Positions 12,109 to 20,934 of a stretch of DNA of 64,000 nucleotides are shown one piece after another; position 1 is the first letter of the stretch; each line of letters starts with the position of its first letter. The stretch spans positions 1,255,501 to 1,319,500 of the forward strand of contig NZ_AP028679.1 of assembly GCF_037076455.1 (NCBI RefSeq), written 5' to 3'. This DNA comes from Desulfoferula mesophila (GTDB lineage Bacteria > Desulfobacterota > Desulfarculia > Desulfarculales > Desulfarculaceae). A program made the translations under genes and the position numbers. The notes beneath the pieces are model-generated. The model made no database searches. It saw only the letters and a program-made list of their open reading frames with translations, and was not told the DNA's origin.

Positions 12109-13824
12109 TTAGGGCAGGAGCATCTGGTGCTGGCGGCGGCGGGCGCCGTCGCCCTTGGCCACCTGGATGGGCCGGCCCTGGGGGTCCACCCCGGCGTAGT
12201 ACATGGCCGTGGCCACGCTGCCCGGCGTGGGCACGAAACACTGCACCTGTTGGGGCCGCCAGCCCTTGGCCCGCAGCCAGGCGGACAACCCGGCCATGTC
12301 CTCATCGGTGCATCCGGGAAAGGCACTCAACAAATAGGGCACCACGTACTGCTTTTTGCCCTCGGCCTGGGAGATATTTTGGAACTCGCCCAAAAAGCGC
12401 TCGAACACCTCGGGCGGCGGCTTGCGCATTAGTTTGAGCACCGGGGGGCTGACGTGCTCCGGGGCGATCTTGAGCTGGCCGCCCACGTAGCGGCGCACCA
12501 GGGCCTGGGTGTAGGCGGGCGAGGCCAGGGCCAGATCGAAGCGCACTCCGCTGGCCACCCGCAGGTGCTTGACCCCCGGCAGGTCTGCGACCTCGTCCAA
12601 TAGGTCGACGATGGCCTCCTGGTCCACCTCGAAATAGCGGCAGGGCTGGGGGGTGAGGCAACTGGCGCGGGCGCACTTGTCCCGCTCGCCAATGCAGCGG
12701 CCGCCCCACATGTTGGCGCTGGGCCCGCCGATGTCGCTGATGGAGCCGCGCCAATCGCTCGACTGGGTGAGGCGGGCCGCTTCGTCCAATATGGAGCGCC
12801 GCGAGCGCGAGGCGATGGTGCGGCTCTGGTGCAGGGCCAGCGAGCAGAAGCTGCAACCGCCGCCGCAGCCCCGGTGGCTGGTGATGGAGGTGGCCACCGT
12901 GGCCAGGCCGGGCACCGGCTGTTTATAAGCTGGATGGGCCCGGCGGGTGTAAGGCAGGCTGTAGAGCAGGTCCATCTCTTGGGTGCTCAGGGGCGGGGCG
13001 GGCGGGGCCAGCATGAGCAGGCGGCCGTTCACCTCCTGGGCCGCCCAGGCCTTGCCCTGGTGCACCTGGGGCTCCAGGGCCAGGGTGGCGCGCATGAGCT
13101 GGGCCGGGTCGTCCGCGATGGCCTGGTGGGAGGGCAGCTCCACCACCTCGGCCTCAAGGGGCAGATCCTCGCGCTTGCCCATCACCGCCGTGCCGGGGAT
13201 GCCCCGCAAAACCTGGGCCGCGGGCTCCCCGGGCCGGGAGGCCAGGCGGCGCGCCGCCTCTAACAGCGGCCTCTCGCCCATGCCGTAGATCAGGGCGTCG
13301 GCCTTGGCGTCCAAGAGGATGGAGCGCCTGAGCTTGTCGCTCCAAAAATCGTAGTGGGTGACGCGCCGCAGAGAGGCTTCGATGCCCCCCAGCAGCACCG
13401 GCAGGCCGGGAAAGGCCTGCTTGACCAGGTTGGTGTAGACGATTGAGGCCCGGTCCGGCCGGGCCCCGGCCTGGCCGCCGGGGGTGTAGGCGTCGTCGGA
13501 GCGGCGGCGGCGAAAGGCGGTGTAGTGGGCCAGCATGGAGTCCAGGGCCCCGGCGGTGACTCCGGCCAACAGGCGGGGGCGGCCCATGGCCGTCAGGCTG
13601 GCCGGGTCGTGCCAGTCGGGCTGGGCAGCGATGCCCACCTTAAAGCCGTGGGCCACCAGCCAGCGCCCCAACAGGGCCGCGCCAAAGGTGGGGTGGTCCA
13701 CGTAGGCGTCGCCGGTGACCAGCAGCACGTCCAGCTCGTCCCAGCCCAGGGCATCCATCTCGGCCCGGCTCAGGGGCAGGAACTCGGGCTGGGGCAGGGG
13801 GGATATGTCCGAAGCTTGGCTCAC
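12109..13824 (-). CDS. YgiQ-family radical SAM protein
   Basis: 571 residues. The N-terminal domain (LLVTGDAYVDHPTFGAALLG) is typical of the YgiQ/UPF0313 family. The radical SAM cluster motif is CGGGCSFC near residue 310, the CxxxCxxC form. It is shorter than the usual 600-700 residues because the C-terminal DUF3362 tail is reduced to about 45 residues. The reaction of YgiQ is not known. The gene appears to be transcribed alone. Confidence 0.88.
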   Translation of the reverse strand: MSQASDISPLPQPEFLPLSRAEMDALGWDELDVLLVTGDAYVDHPTFGAALLGRWLVAHGFKVGIAAQPDWHDPASLTAMGRPRLLAGVTAGALDSMLAHYTAFRRRRSDDAYTPGGQAGARPDRASIVYTNLVKQAFPGLPVLLGGIEASLRRVTHYDFWSDKLRRSILLDAKADALIYGMGERPLLEAARRLASRPGEPAAQVLRGIPGTAVMGKREDLPLEAEVVELPSHQAIADDPAQLMRATLALEPQVHQGKAWAAQEVNGRLLMLAPPAPPLSTQEMDLLYSLPYTRRAHPAYKQPVPGLATVATSITSHRGCGGGCSFCSLALHQSRTIASRSRRSILDEAARLTQSSDWRGSISDIGGPSANMWGGRCIGERDKCARASCLTPQPCRYFEVDQEAIVDLLDEVADLPGVKHLRVASGVRFDLALASPAYTQALVRRYVGGQLKIAPEHVSPPVLKLMRKPPPEVFERFLGEFQNISQAEGKKQYVVPYLLSAFPGCTDEDMAGLSAWLRAKGWRPQQVQCFVPTPGSVATAMYYAGVDPQGRPIQVAKGDGARRRQHQMLLP

Positions 13825-13963
13825 GCGGGCTCCTCGCGGAAAAAAGCGATCTCAGGCCACGCCCAAAGATATCAGGAGGCGGGACGGCCCGCATGCCTTG
13901 GCGCGGGCCGCACCGGTAAGGCTCTATAGCGCGGGGAAAGCTGGACCAGGGGCCGATGGGGCG

Positions 13964-14413
13964 CTAGGAAGGCAGCCGCACTCCCAATATCTCCCCCACC
14001 GCCGTCACTTTGCCCTCGGCGCTGAGCTCGCAGGATATCAGCATCTTGCGGGGGAACTCCCGCTTGACCCGGGCCTCCAGCAGCAACTCCGGGCCCAGGG
14101 GGGTGGGCAGCTTGTAGGTCACGCTCAGGTTGCCGGTGACCATGTTGATGGCCGGGTCGCTACCCACGGGCCGCCCCTCGGCCTGGTAGGCGGCGGCGAT
14201 GGCCGTGCCGATGCCGTGGCAGTCCATTAGGCAGGCGATGAGTCCGCCGTAGACCACGCCGGGATAGGCCATGTGGGCCGCGCTGGGGGTGTAGCGGCAG
14301 GTTCCGGTTTCGCCGTCCCAATGGGTCTGCACGTGCAGGCCCGCCGGGTTGGCCGGGCCGCAGCCGTAACAGTGGGTGTGCTCGGGCGGATAAAGGGACT
14401 GGATGTAGCTCAT
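13964..14413 (-). CDS. PaaI-family hotdog thioesterase
   Basis: 149 residues with the hotdog pattern AHMAYPGVVYGGLIACLMDCHGIGTA, where the GG and following Asp mark the acyl-CoA thioesterase active site. The N-terminal HCYGCGPANPAGLHV is usual in this subgroup. It probably hydrolyses an acyl-CoA; substrate unknown. It is one of two PaaI-type thioesterases in the window (see 53219-53653), which fits the many CoA-ester enzymes nearby. Confidence 0.82.
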   Translation of the reverse strand: MSYIQSLYPPEHTHCYGCGPANPAGLHVQTHWDGETGTCRYTPSAAHMAYPGVVYGGLIACLMDCHGIGTAIAAAYQAEGRPVGSDPAINMVTGNLSVTYKLPTPLGPELLLEARVKREFPRKMLISCELSAEGKVTAVGEILGVRLPS

Positions 14414-14522
14414 GGTCGGGTCCTTGGCTGGTGGCGCGTGGATTAAAACAACAGCGCCATAGTGCCAGGGCCCAAGCGATGTGGCAAGGCGTTTGGCCCG
14501 TGTTGGGGCGGAACAGGCCCCC

Positions 14523-15680
14523 CTAGCCCTCGGTTTCCCTCTTTACCCCCAAGGCCACCTTGTACAGCACGGTGACGATCAGCGCGCCCAGGGAGTATAT
14601 GCCCAAGCTGATCAGGATCTCCACCCAGGTGGGGATGTACTCGGTGACCTCGTGCAGCGGGTTGGGGGTGAAGCCGCCGGCCATCATGCCCAACCCCTTG
14701 TCGATCCAGGTGCAGCCGAAGACCATGACGCAGGCAAAGGCCAGCAGGGGATAGCGGCCCCGCCAGCGCGGGTTGAGCAGCAGTACCACCGCGCCCACGC
14801 CCATGACCAGGGCGGCCCACATCCAGCCCACCAGGGCGCCGTGGCCGTGCAGGCCCAGGTAAAGGTAGGTGAGATGGGCCTTGTGGCTGGGGATGTCGCT
14901 GTACAGGACCGTGAACACCTCCAGCAGGAAAAAGAACAGGTGCAGGATGATGGCGTAGGTCACGATCTTGGCCAGGGTATCGATGGCCCGGCGGCCGGCG
15001 TCGAAACCGGCGACCCGGCGGATGACCAGGGCCAGGATGATGAGCACCGCCGGCCCGGCGGCAAAGGCCGAGGCCAAAAAGCGCGGGGCCAGGATGGCGG
15101 TGAGCCAGTAGCCTCGGCCGGGCAGGCCGGCATAGAGAAAGGCGGTGACGGTGTGGATGGAGACCGCCCAGGGGATGGAGAGATAGATCAGTGGCTTGAC
15201 CCAGCCCGGCGGGGCCACCTGCTTGCGTTCGGCCTCCAGGCTGACCCAGCCGATGACCAGGTTGAGCAGCAAATATCCCTGGAGCACGTTCACGTCCCAG
15301 AACATCACCGAGCCGGGGGTGGGATGCAGAAAGATGTTGAGCAAACGGCTGGGCTTGCCAAGGTCCACGGTGACAAAGAGCATGCACATGATCACCGCGG
15401 CTATGGCCAGAAACTCGCCCAGGATGGTGATGCGGCCGAAGTCCTTGAAGTGGTGCAGATAGTAGGGCAGCACCAGCATGACCGCCGAGGCGGCCACCCC
15501 CACCAGGAAGGTGAGCTGGGCGATGTACAGGCCCCAGGACACGTCCCGGCTCATGCCGGTGACCATCAGGCCCTGGTTGTATTGGTAGAGATAGGTGATG
15601 AAACCGGTCAGCAACAGGGCGCCGAGCAGGCCCAGCCACCCCCAATAAAGTCGATTCCCCCGCAGGGCTAGCTCCAGCAT
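14523..15680 (-). CDS. dsrP: DsrP-like NrfD-family membrane protein, stand-alone
   Basis: 385 residues, about ten transmembrane segments, of the NrfD/PsrC quinone-reactive family. The stretch LVGVAASAVMLVLPYYLH with RITILGEFLAIAAVIMC, and FVTVDLGKPSRLLNIF, closely resemble DsrP, the quinol-interacting membrane subunit of DsrMKJOP. DsrP passes electrons between menaquinol and a periplasmic Fe-S/haem unit. Here no dsrM, K, J or O is adjacent; the only neighbour is the TetR gene 37 bases upstream on the same strand. It may be an extra DsrP with another partner, or simply separated from the rest. Ribosome site GAGAGGGA upstream of ATG 15680. Confidence 0.82.
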   Translation of the reverse strand: MLELALRGNRLYWGWLGLLGALLLTGFITYLYQYNQGLMVTGMSRDVSWGLYIAQLTFLVGVAASAVMLVLPYYLHHFKDFGRITILGEFLAIAAVIMCMLFVTVDLGKPSRLLNIFLHPTPGSVMFWDVNVLQGYLLLNLVIGWVSLEAERKQVAPPGWVKPLIYLSIPWAVSIHTVTAFLYAGLPGRGYWLTAILAPRFLASAFAAGPAVLIILALVIRRVAGFDAGRRAIDTLAKIVTYAIILHLFFFLLEVFTVLYSDIPSHKAHLTYLYLGLHGHGALVGWMWAALVMGVGAVVLLLNPRWRGRYPLLAFACVMVFGCTWIDKGLGMMAGGFTPNPLHEVTEYIPTWVEILISLGIYSLGALIVTVLYKVALGVKRETEG

Positions 15681-15717
15681 GGAATCCCTCTCTGTGTAAT
15701 CCGCCGCTTGAGTCGCT

Positions 15718-16371
15718 TTAAGGTCTTTCGGGTCCGTGGCAATCGGGGCAGGGAAGCGCTCCCCGCACGATCGGGTCGGTCAGGCTCTTCAGCATGGCCA
15801 ACATCTGCTCGGGGTCCGGCTCCGGCTGGGCGAGCCCGGCTATGCAGACAAAGCAGTACTCGCCGAACAGGGCTTGATGCAGCACCTCGCAATCCACGTC
15901 CGCCCTGATCTCGCCTTTCTCTTGGGCCGCGCGCAGGGTCCCCACGCCGATTTCCCGGGCCGTATCGTCCATGGCCTTGATTTCCGGGCTCCGCACCTCG
16001 GGGCTGAACAGGGCCTCCTTGAGCAGGTTGCGCGATAGGGAAGGCCGGCGGGTGTAGTACTCGAAAAAGATTTTGGCCGAGTACAGAAGCTGATCGCGGT
16101 AGTTGGCCTCCTGGGGCATGGTGGTCATGACCAACTCCACGGTCTGCCGCCAGTCGCCGACCAAGGCGGCCGAAAGCAGCGAGGCCTTGTCCTTGAAGTG
16201 GCTCATCACCGTGCCCACCCCCACCCCGGCATACTTGGCCACCGCCCGGATGGTGGTCTTGTCGTATCCCAGGGCCTCGAACAACTCCTTGGCCGCTTCC
16301 AGGATTACCTGGCGGGTCTGTTGCTTTTGCCGCTCCCGCCAGGTGCCGCCGCCTGGTTGCTCTTTGCTCAT
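15718..16371 (-). CDS. TetR-family transcriptional regulator
   Basis: 217 residues. The N-terminal helix-turn-helix is clear (RQVILEAAKELFEALGYDKT, then IRAVAKYAGVGVGTVMSHF). The C-terminal ligand domain does not identify the inducer. The gene is upstream of the DsrP-like gene on the same strand, so it probably controls itself and that gene. Two perfect palindromes directly upstream (16398-16424) are the likely operator. Confidence 0.9.
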   Translation of the reverse strand: MSKEQPGGGTWRERQKQQTRQVILEAAKELFEALGYDKTTIRAVAKYAGVGVGTVMSHFKDKASLLSAALVGDWRQTVELVMTTMPQEANYRDQLLYSAKIFFEYYTRRPSLSRNLLKEALFSPEVRSPEIKAMDDTAREIGVGTLRAAQEKGEIRADVDCEVLHQALFGEYCFVCIAGLAQPEPDPEQMLAMLKSLTDPIVRGALPCPDCHGPERP

Positions 16372-16397
16372 CTGATTCCTTGCCTCGGGTTGATTAT

Positions 16398-16424
16398 GAA
16401 CATGTTCTATAATTGAACGCGTTC
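16398..16424. promoter_or_regulatory. Tandem palindromic operator of the TetR gene
   Basis: Two perfect 10-base palindromes, GAACATGTTC (16398-16407) and GAACGCGTTC (16415-16424), share GAAC..GTTC ends and have centres 17 bases apart. They lie 27 bases upstream of the TetR start codon, the usual location for autoregulation. A TATAAT hexamer (16408-16413, plus strand) lies between them, but no plus-strand gene follows it. Confidence 0.65.
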
Positions 16425-16516
16425 ATCTTGTGGGCAGAGCATAGCCGTTTCGGGGTGGGGAGGCAAGCGATAAATTTGGTGGTGGATGGGCCGGGGGTCA
16501 GGGAAGCGCGGGCCGG

Positions 16517-16993
16517 CTAGGTCGGTTCCTCGCCCAGGCCCTCGATGTATTTGTCGGCTTGTTGTACCAAGACTTGAAAATGCTGGGCCAGGAAAGCGAA
16601 CTCATCTTCGCTCATGCGCTCCAGCATCATCGCCATGTTGGAGTCAAAGCCCTCGCGGAGGCTATTATAGCCGGCTTTGGCGGTTTTGCCTTTGGGGGTG
16701 AGTTTGAGCAGGACTTCCTTGTCGTTGTCCGGGGCCTTGTATTTGGTCACATAGCCCCGCTCTTCCAGCCGCTTCACGCTCTGGGAGGCCGCGCCTTTGG
16801 TGACCACCAACAGACGGGCCAGACCGGTGATGTTGATGCCCCGGTTGCGCCCGATGGCATCGATGGGCTGGATCTCCGCCGCGCTGAGCATCTCGCCGGT
16901 GCCGTAATCATGGGGAAAGGAGCGCAGGTAAACGATCTTGTTTACCAACTGTTCCAAAAGATTGCTAAGCAGGGTGTAGCGGAGTTTGGTCAT
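16517..16993 (-). CDS. MarR-family transcriptional regulator
   Basis: 158 residues from ATG 16993; a longer frame to 17224 has no sensible start and runs into copA, so it is rejected. The winged-helix segment is visible (GINITGLARLLVVTKGAASQ, RLEERGYVTKY, LTPKGK). The ligand is unknown. The gene stands alone between TetR and the copA terminator. The start codon overlaps a perfect 14-base palindrome and a strong promoter, so the mRNA may have almost no leader. Confidence 0.85.
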   Translation of the reverse strand: MTKLRYTLLSNLLEQLVNKIVYLRSFPHDYGTGEMLSAAEIQPIDAIGRNRGINITGLARLLVVTKGAASQSVKRLEERGYVTKYKAPDNDKEVLLKLTPKGKTAKAGYNSLREGFDSNMAMMLERMSEDEFAFLAQHFQVLVQQADKYIEGLGEEPT

Positions 16994-17005
16994 ACAATAT
17001 TGTAT
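16992..17005. promoter_or_regulatory. Operator palindrome over the marR start codon
   Basis: Perfect 14-base palindrome ATACAATATTGTAT. It covers the -10 box (TACAAT) and the first bases of the start codon, so a bound MarR dimer would block RNA polymerase. A shorter palindrome ACTATAGT lies at 17015-17022. Confidence 0.65.
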
Positions 17006-17034
17006 TTCGCCTAAACTATAGTAGTCAAGCGCCG
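16999..17034 (-). promoter_or_regulatory. Promoter of the marR gene
   Basis: On the minus strand: TTGACT (about 17029-17034), 18 base spacer, TACAAT (about 16999-17004). The start codon begins five bases behind the -10 box, which predicts transcription start at or next to the ATG. Confidence 0.6.
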
Positions 17035-17059
17035 ACCCGGCGTAAATTGCGCATTTGCC

Positions 17060-17088
17060 AAAAAAAGCCGCCCGCAAAGGCGGGCGGC
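17060..17088 (-). terminator. Rho-independent terminator of copZ-copA
   Basis: Nine-base perfect GC stem (GCCGCCCGC and complement, 17067-17088) with a four-base loop, followed on the minus strand by seven T (17060-17066). It sits 21 bases behind the copA stop codon. Confidence 0.88.
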
Positions 17089-17109
17089 CGGGTTTTGCCA
17101 AAAGCGGGC

Positions 17110-19557
17110 CTAAAGCTTCTTGCGGCCCAGGCGCAGGCTGTTGGTGACCACGGTCACCGAGGAGAAGGCCATGGCTCCGGCGGCCAGCACCGGGTGCAGG
17201 TCGCGGATGAACACGGGCAGCCACAACACCTGGTGCAGCACTCCGGCGGCCACGGGCACCAGGGCGGCGTTGTAGAAAAAGGCCCAGAACAGGTTCTGCT
17301 TGATGGTGGCCATGGTGGCCTTGCTTAGCTTGATGGCCCGGCTCACGCCGGTCAGCTCGCCGCCCACCAGGGTCACGTCGCTGGCCTCCATGGCCACGTC
17401 GGTGCCGGTGCCGATGGCGATGCCCACGTCGGCTCGGGCCAGGGCCGGGGCGTCGTTGATGCCGTCGCCCACCATGGCCACCACCGCCCCGCCTTCCTGG
17501 GCGGCGCGCACCTCGGCCTCCTTGTTTTCGGGCAGCACCTCGGCCACCACCTGGTCGATGCCCACCCGGGCGGCCACCGCCTCCGCGGCCAAGCGGTTGT
17601 CGCCGGTGATCATCACCGGGGTGATGCCCAGCTCTTTTAGCTCCTCCACCGCCTCGCGGGCGTGGGGCTTCTCCTGGTCGGCCACGGCCAGGATGCCGGC
17701 CACCTGATCCTCCAGGGCCACCAGCATCACCGTCTTGCCCTCGCCGGCCAGGCGCTGCACCTGTTGGGAGGCCTCCTCGCCGCAGGCGGGGAACCAGGAG
17801 GGCTTGCCCACCTTGACCGAGCGTCCCTCCACCGTGGCCTGAACCCCGTGGCCGCTCACCGCCTGGAAGGCTTGGGGCTCGCTCAGGGCTGCGCCCCGCT
17901 CGCGGGCCCCGGCCACCACCGCCTGGGCAATGGGGTGCTCGCTGCCGCTTTCCACCGAGGCGGCCAGGGCCAGGGCGTCCTCGCCTTGGGGCCCCAGGGG
18001 CAGCCAGTCGGTGAGCTGGGGCTCGCCCTTAGTGATGGTGCCGGTCTTGTCCAGCATCACCATGGTCAGCTTGTGGGCCGTCTCCAGGGACTCGGAGTTC
18101 TTGAACAGGATGCCCAGGCCCGCGCCCTTGCCGGTTCCCACCATGATGGCGGTGGGCGTGGCCAGTCCCAGGGCGCAGGGGCAGGCGATGACCAGCACCG
18201 CCACCATGCGGATCATGGCGGTGACGAAATCGCCGCTCATGATCCACCACACGGCCAGGGTGATGAGGGCCAGCCCGATGATGGTGGGCACGAACACCGC
18301 CGACACCTGGTCGGCCAGGCGCTGGATGGCGGGCTTGGAGCCCTGGGCCTGGCGCACCAGGCGGATGATCTGGGCCAGAGCGGTCTCGCTGCCCACGCCC
18401 GTGGCGCTGATTTTGAGCAGGCCGTGTTGGTTGACCGTGGCCCCGAAAACCTGATCGCCGGGGTGCTTGTCCACGGGGATGGATTCGCCGGTCATGGCCG
18501 ACTCGTTCACCGCCGAGTCGCCGCTCAAGACCACTCCATCCACCGGAATGGCCTCGCCGGGCTTGACCAGCACGGTCTGGCCCTTTTGCACCGATCCGGC
18601 CGGGACTTCCTTTTCGTTGCCCTCGGCGTCGAGGACGCGGGCCATCTTGGGGGCCAGGTCCATGAGCTTGCGGATGGCCGCCGAGGCCTGGCCTTTGGCC
18701 TTGGCCTCCAAGAGCTTGCCCAGCTTGATCAGGGTAATGATCACCGCCGAGGTCTCGAAATACACGTGATGGCCCAGGCCGGGGACCAGGAGCACGGCCA
18801 CGGAATAGAAATAGGCGGCCGAGGAGCCCAGGGCCACCAGCACGTCCATGTTGGCCGCGCCGCCCTTGATGCTCTTGTAGCCGCCCACGTAGAAGCCGCC
18901 GCCGGTGTAGAACTGCACCGGGGTGGCCAGGGCGAAAAAGAACCAGTTGACCCAGGCGGCCATGGCCCAGTCGCCCAGCAGGCCGAAGTCCCGCGACATG
19001 GAGATGACGAACAGAGGCAGGGTGAAGGCCACGCCCACCCAGAAGAAGCGGCGCTGGGCGGCCAGCTCGGCGGCGCGGGCCTGGGCCTCGGCGTCCTCGG
19101 CCACCGTCTCGCCCTCGGCGGGCAGGATCAACTCGTAGCCCGCGTTTTTCACCGCCAGGGCCATGTCCTCGAGGCTGGTCTGGGTGGGGTCGTAGTCCAG
19201 GCTCAGGGTCTCGGTGCCGAAGTTCACCGAGGCCTGGGCCACGCCGGGCACTTTCTTGTTCAGGGTGCGTTCCACGTTGGCCGCGCAGCGGGCGCAGGTC
19301 ATGCCCACCACCGGCAGCTCCACGTGCCGCTTGGTCTCGGGCAGGATCAGTTGGTACCCGGCGTCCTTCACCGCCTGGGCCATGTCCTCGAGGCTGGTTT
19401 GCTCGGGGTCATAGTCCACGCTGGCGGTCTCGGTGCCAAAGTTCACCGAGGCCTGGATCACGCCGGGCACCTTTTTGTTCAGGGTGCGCTCTACGTTGGC
19501 CGAACAGCGGGTGCAGGTCATGCCCACCACCGGCAGCTCCACGTGCTGCTGTGCCAC
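17110..19557 (-). CDS. copA: Copper-exporting P1B-type ATPase with two HMA domains
   Basis: 815 residues from GTG 19557, chosen because GGAGAG lies five bases upstream; the open frame continues to 19650 but would overlap copZ. Two N-terminal metal-binding domains (residues 5-77 and 78-150) carry GMTCTRC and GMTCARC. The transport core has [21 protein letters not shown] (metal site in the membrane), DKTGT (phosphorylated Asp) and [12 protein letters not shown]. It exports Cu(I) from the cytoplasm. The two HMA domains are nearly identical, see findings. It is co-transcribed with copZ, 23 bases upstream. Confidence 0.95.
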   Translation of the reverse strand: MAQQHVELPVVGMTCTRCSANVERTLNKKVPGVIQASVNFGTETASVDYDPEQTSLEDMAQAVKDAGYQLILPETKRHVELPVVGMTCARCAANVERTLNKKVPGVAQASVNFGTETLSLDYDPTQTSLEDMALAVKNAGYELILPAEGETVAEDAEAQARAAELAAQRRFFWVGVAFTLPLFVISMSRDFGLLGDWAMAAWVNWFFFALATPVQFYTGGGFYVGGYKSIKGGAANMDVLVALGSSAAYFYSVAVLLVPGLGHHVYFETSAVIITLIKLGKLLEAKAKGQASAAIRKLMDLAPKMARVLDAEGNEKEVPAGSVQKGQTVLVKPGEAIPVDGVVLSGDSAVNESAMTGESIPVDKHPGDQVFGATVNQHGLLKISATGVGSETALAQIIRLVRQAQGSKPAIQRLADQVSAVFVPTIIGLALITLAVWWIMSGDFVTAMIRMVAVLVIACPCALGLATPTAIMVGTGKGAGLGILFKNSESLETAHKLTMVMLDKTGTITKGEPQLTDWLPLGPQGEDALALAASVESGSEHPIAQAVVAGARERGAALSEPQAFQAVSGHGVQATVEGRSVKVGKPSWFPACGEEASQQVQRLAGEGKTVMLVALEDQVAGILAVADQEKPHAREAVEELKELGITPVMITGDNRLAAEAVAARVGIDQVVAEVLPENKEAEVRAAQEGGAVVAMVGDGINDAPALARADVGIAIGTGTDVAMEASDVTLVGGELTGVSRAIKLSKATMATIKQNLFWAFFYNAALVPVAAGVLHQVLWLPVFIRDLHPVLAAGAMAFSSVTVVTNSLRLGRKKL

Positions 19558-19580
19558 TGGCTCTCTCCAGTTGCCCAGTA

Positions 19581-19784
19581 CTACTTGGGCGGGTAGCCGG
19601 CGTCCTTGAGGGCGGCTTCGATCTGCTCCCAGGTGGCCGGGGCATCCCAAGCGATGGTCACGTCTTTGCCGGCCACATCGCCTTCCACGGAAGTCACGCC
19701 CTTGACCTCACCGGCCTCGCGCTTTACCGTGGCCAGACAATGTCCGCAGGAAATATCGGGGATGTTGACGGTCTTGGTTTCCAT
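19581..19784 (-). CDS. copZ: Copper chaperone, CopZ-like HMA protein
   Basis: 67 residues, a single heavy-metal-associated domain with the metal site ISCGHC near residue 11. It probably delivers Cu(I) to the following CopA. Its sequence is clearly different from the two HMA domains of CopA, so it is not the source of their duplication. Ribosome site GGAGAG precedes ATG 19784. Confidence 0.9.
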   Translation of the reverse strand: METKTVNIPDISCGHCLATVKREAGEVKGVTSVEGDVAGKDVTIAWDAPATWEQIEAALKDAGYPPK

Positions 19785-20084
19785 TTTTCTCTCCTGGGTG
19801 GTGATGGCCTCGGCCGGGCCTTGGGCGGGCCGCCGGCCTATTTAGCGATAAGAGTTACGCCTCTAGTAAATATATCATGGTTAACTAAATTAGCCACGCC
19901 TACAAAGCCGCGGCCTACAACGGGTTCCGCCACGTTGGGCCGGACCCTTTTACTACTTGTTTAATAAGTTAATCCCCTGGGGCGCTTTCGCAAGGGGCCG
20001 CCCGCCGGGCACATAAAACACCCCCCGGGGCCGGGCCCCGGAGGGTGTTCAATTCGCGCTTGGTTCAGCGGTTTAGCCGAGGCG
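19785..20084. other. Intergenic region between copZ and dch
   Basis: 300 bases with no gene. It holds the dch terminator (20017-20049) and an AT-rich stretch (about 19838-19895) that must contain the copZ promoter, although no clean -35/-10 pair or CueR/CopY-type operator could be identified. Confidence 0.6.
20017..20049 (-). terminator. Terminator of the benzoyl-CoA cluster
   Basis: 15-base stem with one mismatch (AACACCC..GGGGC and complement) and a three-base loop. On the minus strand it runs into GTTTTATG. It lies 36 bases behind the dch stop codon. Confidence 0.82.
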
Positions 20085-20849
20085 CTACTTTTCTGTCCAC
20101 TGGGGCTTGCGCTTGTCCAAAAAGGCCCTGAGCCCCTCCTCGGCGTCGGCCGTGGGCATCAACTCGTCCAGGTAAATCTTTTCAATGAGTTGCAGACCCT
20201 GTTCCTTCTCGTCCATGAGGCCCCTGACCACCGCCTTCTTGGTGAGGCTCAGCACCAGGCCCGACAGGCCCACCAGCTTGCCCACCAGGGTCTGGGTGGC
20301 CTCGGCCAGCTCCTCGGGCGCCACCACCTGGTTGACTAGGCCGATGGCCTTGGCCTCCTCGGCCCCGATGACGTCGCCGGTGACGATCAGCTCCAGGGCC
20401 TTTTTGTAGCCCATCTGCCGGGGGAAGACCAGGGCGGCCACCGGCGGGAACACCCCCACCAGGATCTCGGGCTGGCCGAACTTGGCCTTGGCGCTGGCCA
20501 CCACCAGGTCGCAATAGGCGGCCAGCTCGCAGCCGCCGCCCAGGGCCGCGCCCTGCACCGAGGCCACGGTTACCACCCCCAGCTTTTCCATGCGCCTAAA
20601 GATGCCGTGGAACACCTCGATCATATCGTGCACCTGGTCGCCCAGGTGCTCGCCCACGTCCACCCCGGCGCTGAAGGCCTTGCCCTCGGCCTGGATCAAA
20701 AGCACCTTGAGCCCGGCCGGGGACAGGGTGTCCAGGGCCTGGTTCATCTCTTTCATCATGGCGATGTTCAACACGTTCAGGGGCTCGCGGCAAAGGGTCA
20801 GGGTGGCCACCCCGTCCGCCACCGCCAGCTTGATGTGTTCGTAGGCCAT
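20085..20849 (-). CDS. dch: Cyclohexa-1,5-diene-1-carbonyl-CoA hydratase (crotonase family)
   Basis: 254 residues from ATG 20849 (GGGAGA upstream); a longer open frame to 21065 overlaps the next gene and is ignored. Crotonase signatures: SAGVDVGEHL oxyanion loop, GAALGGGCELAAYCD and FGQPEILVGVFPP, with both glutamates expected of hydratases. The enzyme adds water to cyclohexa-1,5-diene-1-carbonyl-CoA, the product of benzoyl-CoA reductase. The precise substrate is assigned by context: it is followed upstream by BamA- and Had-type genes in the same direction, the standard set of the benzoyl-CoA pathway. It is the last gene of this group. Confidence 0.85.
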   Translation of the reverse strand: MAYEHIKLAVADGVATLTLCREPLNVLNIAMMKEMNQALDTLSPAGLKVLLIQAEGKAFSAGVDVGEHLGDQVHDMIEVFHGIFRRMEKLGVVTVASVQGAALGGGCELAAYCDLVVASAKAKFGQPEILVGVFPPVAALVFPRQMGYKKALELIVTGDVIGAEEAKAIGLVNQVVAPEELAEATQTLVGKLVGLSGLVLSLTKKAVVRGLMDEKEQGLQLIEKIYLDELMPTADAEEGLRAFLDKRKPQWTEK

Positions 20850-20934
20850 GGTCGTATCTCCCGTGTTTGGTTCCAAGAAAAAGGGCCGGGCGCAGCGGCC
20901 CGGCCCTGTGGCGTCGTTTGCTCGCGGGGGCCGC

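Noticed and set aside
16408-16413. TATAAT on the plus strand between the TetR palindromes as a promoter
   Set aside because: No plus-strand gene follows within 1.5 kb; the hexamer is probably part of the AT-rich operator spacer.
17662-19596. 644-codon open frame on the plus strand
   Set aside because: Antisense shadow of copA with repetitive His/Gly/Val composition.
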